This document shows positions 59,386-64,000 of a stretch of 64,000 bases of DNA, piece after piece. Source of the stretch: Paguma larvata (Eukaryota; Chordata; Mammalia; Carnivora; Viverridae); NCBI GenBank assembly GCA_030068075.1, contig CM057826.1, positions 66,561,312 through 66,625,311 on the forward strand, written 5' to 3'. The notes beneath the pieces were generated by a model. It did not search any database, had not been told where the DNA came from, and saw only the letters and a list, made by a program, of their open reading frames with translations. Position 1 is the first letter of the stretch, and every line of letters starts with the position of its first letter. The position numbers were made by a program, and so were the translations under genes.

Positions 59386-62300
59386 AAAAAATGGTATATA
59401 TATTTAATTTTTGTATAGTCCTAGAATTCATTGAGAAATCAGTAGGCCAGTCCATCACTCCACAGAGATACTGAGGTGGAGACTGAATGCTTTAGGACTC
59501 TCCCTTGAGTCTCACAAAGCCCTATTAAAATCCCCTGTTCTTCTCCTGAGCCTACCTTCCCTCAGGTCTCACACTGACTCCTCACCTCAGATACTCTCTG
59601 CCCTACTACTGCTCACTGCAAGATTTTGTTTTAGGACCTACCATATGGCTATGCCTTGTTTCCACATTCAATAGAAAATAAAACCTCCTTGAGAGAAGAG
59701 ATCACTTATCCTTCACGTACATTTTCCAAGGTGTTTTCAAGTACAGAAGGTGCTTAACAAATATATGTTTGATGAATCAAAGAATGGACAAAGGGATGAA
59801 TAAGGGCATTCAGTTGATTACCCTTGTCTCACTAATTTTCCGTCTACTGTACATCTTCTATTTGTCCTGGAATCCATTGTCCACCTTTCTCATTCTGCTC
59901 CAGGAAGCCAAATCGATGTGCCCCTTTGTCATCTGACTTCTGACAGGTTTGGCCAATGAGAGGTGGTGGAAGGAGACTGGAAGATGGCAAGAGAGTAAGG
60001 TCTGGACTAGGAGATTCTTTTTATATTGCTATTCTCTCTTGAGTTCCTACAACTGTTCCTTCTATCTAACGCCTAAGGGTGGTGACTCCCCACTATTTCT
60101 AGCCCTGGTAATTTCCTCACTAGTTTTCCAAACCCTGCCCACACCACTGTAAGTAATCCATTTTTAAAACTGCTCTCAAATTACCCACTTTGGATATGCC
60201 ACTTTTTCCCCAAGGACACTAATATATCTCATATATACCAACTCGGGTAGATCTAAATGTATCCCATTCTAGATTAGTACTTGGACTCTTGTTTGTTCTT
60301 GGAGAACAGATGCTACCACTTCCCTTGGTAAACTTCCATTGTTTCACAACCACACCATTTCCCACAACTTGGGCAAAGAAGTTAGGATGAAGCTGTCCAT
60401 TGTCTGGAAGAACTAAGCAAGTTGTTCACAGGAATTACAGAATTTAGCAGACATGAGCCATTGCTGACAGTTAAATGTTTTTAACTAGAGTAAAATAAAA
60501 TGTCACTTCATGGAAGAAACTAAAAATACTTTTGAAAGTGTATATTGTGCATGAGTTTTTTTCCTACTCTGAGTTGCCAGGCTGTGGGTGTTGAAAACTC
60601 TTCAGAAGATTTGGTCTGTCATGTTTAGATGGTAGGTGGCAAAAGAAATTCTTCTTTAAAACTTTCAAGATGTTCATTCCATTGTCTCTTATTTAAGTGT
60701 GAATTACAGAATGTTGGATCCAAAAATATCTGAGCTGATGCAGTGAAGGCCAATTGGTAGCTACCATGGAGGACAGGTTGGTTACCTGTGGAATGTCTCC
60801 AAACTATCCCCTCCAGGTTCTCCAGCCACCACCTAGATCACTTTTGCAACTGATTCTCGTGATGACAGGGTGTTTTCTGTCAAATACAATCTTAGAAATG
60901 GCAAGGTAGTTTCAAAAAATTGGAATTTTTATAGGAAAAAGCAGTGAAATATTTTTCATTTGCAACATTGACGTGTCCAAAGAAGAAAATGTTACTAATA
61001 CAGATCAATGAGAAAGCAAAAGGAGGATTTGCATCCAGCCATAGCTGCTTCAGTCACGGGGGATGAATGACAGCTGTGTCGGTGGCCAGTGGCCTACAGC
61101 ATTTGCTTGTAGTTCCTATGAGCTTGCCTCTCAATCCCAGCCCTTTCCTCAGTGGATTAAAGGGGAGCCAGTAATGGAGAAACTCAAGTGGAGAATGGAG
61201 TACAGAAGCTACCTGGTATCTGTAGATGGCTATATGAACATGCAGCTTACAAACATAGAATACTTGGATGGAGCATTGTCTGGACATCGGGTGAAGTTTT
61301 AATAAGATGTTATAATGGCTTTTATATCACAGGTGTTGAAGAAGAGGAAGAAGATGGGGAAATGAGAGAATAGCATCTTTTTGTAGATAATAAACATAAG
61401 TAAGAAAGCCAAAGGAGGAGGAGATTGAAAGGTTCCTAATTGGTTGACCTGAGAAACTACTTTCTACTGACTCCAGTTCACTAAACATGTATCTTCACTT
61501 CCCTGATTTCACAATCTGGAGCTTCTTGGGCATTCCCCTGGAGCACCTCCATATTCTAAGCAGTGAACGGCCCTTCATAGTTTGCATACCACTCACACCT
61601 TCCCAGCTTCCCGGCAGGATGGTATTCAGTGGTCCATGACCTAGTTTCTTGAAGCTAATGACCTCAACCAAATGACCTCTTTCCAAAGCAAGTATAGCTT
61701 GCAGACCACAAACTCTGTTTGGTGTTCATCATTCTGGGTGTAGCCTGTCTCGAGTTTCTCTTCCCAGAAGGGAAGAGACTTTGTGTTTGGTCAGGTGGAC
61801 CAAGTGCATGCAAAGTCTCTTCAGAGAAGGTAAGAAGCATCCACAGTTTTCCCCCTGATCTCTCTTCTGTTTCCAGCTTTCAAAACATTTATTTATTCAT
61901 TCAACAAAAGTTATAGGTATTGGAGATACATCTTTGAACCAATGAAACAAATTTAATTCTCTCATTCTGTAGAGGGCAGTTAAGTAATAAACAAAACAAT
62001 GAACAAAACAACAACAGAAGTCCAATCACATTCCTGTGCCGTTTTCAAAGAAAAACAATGAAGACAAAGGCTCTTTGTGAAAACTGGAGTCAGGCTTTGG
62101 GCCACACCACTATTACAGCCTGCTGCCAGGTACAGACACACCCTTTCCCAGAGAGACACTGAAGCTAGACCCGGGAAAGTTGTTGGAATTGCAGATGCAT
62201 CTGGGGATTGAAAGTTAATACAAAATTTAGGGTGGCAAGAATCTCTGACCTGTAAACAGGACTCCATCCTCTCAGGCACGTAGGACCCCACATGATTTCA

Positions 62301-62754
62301 AGAGATTCCTGGAAGGGAATGTTTACATGTACCCTTAGTAGAATATTCAGGTGTGATGATTTTCAGTGACAAGGTGCTTGTCTTTGTGTCTACCCAAACT
62401 TATTTTGTCCTGCACTATTCTCAGGTTATCAGCACATAATTCTTTAAAAAATCCTTCATGCTTTGTTTCATACCTCTATTCATATTGTGGAAAATATAAA
62501 TATAAGATTTTGGCAAATGAATATTACTTGGAAGGAACAATGGCTAGGAACCATGTGTCAGTTTATCATCCCTTGGAGAAATCCCAGCTGAAAGTAAAGC
62601 CAAGACGGAAGAAAGTAATGCTTGGGCACAGAAAGGGGATCAGATATCTGATGACAAAGGTATTATTTTTATGATTTTTACTGCTGTTGCAGTCGTTGTA
62701 GATACGTGAGTAGAAGTTCAGTTTGGAATGGCATCTGAGAGTTCTATGTTACAA
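59386..62754 (+). other. Intergenic, no gene recognised
   Basis: Short ORFs on both strands are unrecognised. A stretch near 61875-62000 (ttcattcaacaaaagttata, gagatacatctttgaaccaa) looks like another piece of the ancient dispersed repeat. Nothing else can be supported. Confidence 0.45.
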
Positions 62755-62915
62755 GTGCTTTCCAGTGCTGGTTGCACATCCGAGTCACCTGGGGAGTTTA
62801 TAAAAGGACATATATTTAGGACCTTCTCGTGGATATTCTGGTTAGTAAGTCTGATGTAGGGCCCAGGAATCTTCAGTTTAAAGAAATTTTCCAGGTGATT
62901 CTAAGTATAGCCAGC
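62755..62915 (+). mobile_element. MER5A-type hAT MITE relic
   Basis: The stretch ccagtgctggttgcacatcc, gagtcacctggggagtttat, ctgatgtagggcccaggaat, ttttccaggtgattctaagt follows the MER5A consensus. Terminal inverted repeats are decayed. Confidence 0.8.
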
Positions 62916-63157
62916 TCTACTGATCTCAGCCAATTGTATCCTCTAATAGAGAAGAACATCAGAAGTTCCTGTGGAAACATCAGTGCTGTGGGTTTCCCAA
63001 GCCCATTTATTCCATTAGTGGGAAAATCTATGTCCAAATTACATCCCATGATTGTAATGCTAAAATTGGTCCCTTTGCACGTCCCCACTTTGATACTAAC
63101 TTATTCCTAGGAACAACATAGCACCAATTTTTACCCTCCTTTTCTGTTAGCCATTTT

Positions 63158-63593
63158 TTAAAAACTTTTTATTGTCAAATTGGTTTCCATACAACACCCA
63201 GTGCTTATCCCAACCAGTGCCCTCCTCAGTGCCCATCACTCACTCTCCCCCCTCCCAATCCCCCTTCAACCCTTGGTGTGTTCTTAGTATTTAAGAGTCT
63301 CTTGTGTTTTGTCTCCCTCCCTCTCTGTGTCTTTTTACTTTCCTCTCTTTCCCTCCCCCAGGGTTTTCTGCCAGGTCTCTCAAAGTCCACCTATGCGTGG
63401 AAACATATGGTATCTGTCTTTCTCCGCCTGACTTATTTCACTCAGCATAATACCCTCCAGTTCCATCCATGTTGCTACACATGGCCAGATTCCATCCTTT
63501 CTCATAGCCGTGTAGTATCCCATTGTATATATATACCACATCTTCTTTATCCATCCATCAGTTGATAGACACTTAGTCTCTTTCCATAATTTG
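63158..63593 (-). mobile_element. Carnivore L1, 5'-truncated 3' end, antisense, with 14-bp TSD
   Basis: The minus strand encodes the ORF2 C-terminus (63380-63604: STDGWIKKMWYIYTMGYYTA, WMELEGIMLSE) and a 3' UTR. A perfect duplication, ctgttagccatttt, lies at 63144-63157 and 63594-63607. It is the same 3' end family as 11986-12465 and is recent. Confidence 0.95.
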
Positions 63594-63607
63594 CTGTTAG
63601 CCATTTT

Positions 63608-64000
63608 AGTGTGTGTGTGTAGCTGGAGGGAAGGAAGAGAGGGAGCTCCTCAGCAGTTCCCTTGTTCTTCATGTGGCAGCTTCTAGACTCTTCCGCACAT
63701 CACCCAGAAGGGTAAAGAGTGTTTAAAATGTGAAGGCTATGTTTGTTGGACTTGGGCTGTAAGATAAGTTACTCAGGTAATATTCCTAGTAGTACACATA
63801 CCTCAGAATGGGCTGTGCTCCCTGATTTCTTCTTCCCTCCAGCTTCGCAAACCACCCTGTTCCTCCTGGAACATTAGGATCAATACTTACATGTTCTCTA
63901 AGGACACACCTTTTATTAGAATCATCATCCATGGGAAGGGCTGTTCACGTCCTACAGCAGAACAGTATCGAGTGGGTATGTAAAAGGTCAGACAAGGTGG
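63608..64000 (+). other. Intergenic, no recognised feature
   Basis: A (gt)n of five units follows the L1 duplication. Nothing else is identifiable up to the window edge. Confidence 0.5.

Overview
This is a mammalian, almost certainly felid (cat-family), nuclear genome window. At least a dozen tRNA-Lys-derived CAN SINEs of the Felidae-type subfamily (a head reading cctgggtggctcag, a B-box reading gttcgagccccg, a CT-rich body and an AATAAA-containing A tail) lie on both strands. There are also carnivore-type LINE-1 fragments and older mammalian repeats. There are no bacterial-style genes, operons, CRISPR arrays or functional tRNA/rRNA genes.

The only protein-coding gene I can support is the 3' part of PJA2 (praja ring finger ubiquitin ligase 2) on the + strand. 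Six coding exons are placed by splice sites, by reading-phase continuity and by close agreement with remembered human PJA2: 3216-3398, 14950-15135, 19903-20014, 33187-33301, 33685-33806 and 35859-35984. All five internal junctions keep frame, and together the exons encode the last ~280 residues. They hold, in order, an acidic Ser/Glu/Asp-rich region, an amphipathic helical segment in the region reported to bind PKA regulatory subunits, and a C-terminal RING-H2 domain split by the last intron. The 5' part of the gene lies outside the window to the left. A long 3' UTR with proximal and distal poly(A) signals probably runs to about 39.2 kb.

Introns (1-35.8 kb): these carry much repeat load, including a nested three-SINE cluster (1.2-1.9 kb), an old L1 (about 6.7-9.7 kb) hit by a young SINE with a perfect target-site duplication, antisense L1 blocks (12, 17-18, 27-31 kb), and a sense L1 (31.8-33.1 kb) that ends about 65 bp before a coding exon. 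A SINE begins about 20 bp after the donor of the first RING exon. A candidate cryptic exon with in-frame stops sits at 22829-22911.

Intergenic part (39.2-64 kb): no protein-coding gene was found. It holds an ancient CR1/L3 LINE remnant (about 40.0-40.9 kb), a small CpG-rich promoter-like island with Sp1 boxes and a consensus splice donor (about 45.47-45.66 kb; the best candidate for an undescribed transcript), a nearly full-length inverted old L1 (47.3-52.8 kb), MIR and DNA-transposon relics, and a recent 5'-truncated L1 with a 14-bp target-site duplication at 63.2-63.6 kb. From recalled human gene order this should be the gap between PJA2 and FER, but nothing in the window shows that.

All repeat family names come from pattern recognition, not a RepeatMasker run. 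Boundaries without a stated target-site duplication are approximate.
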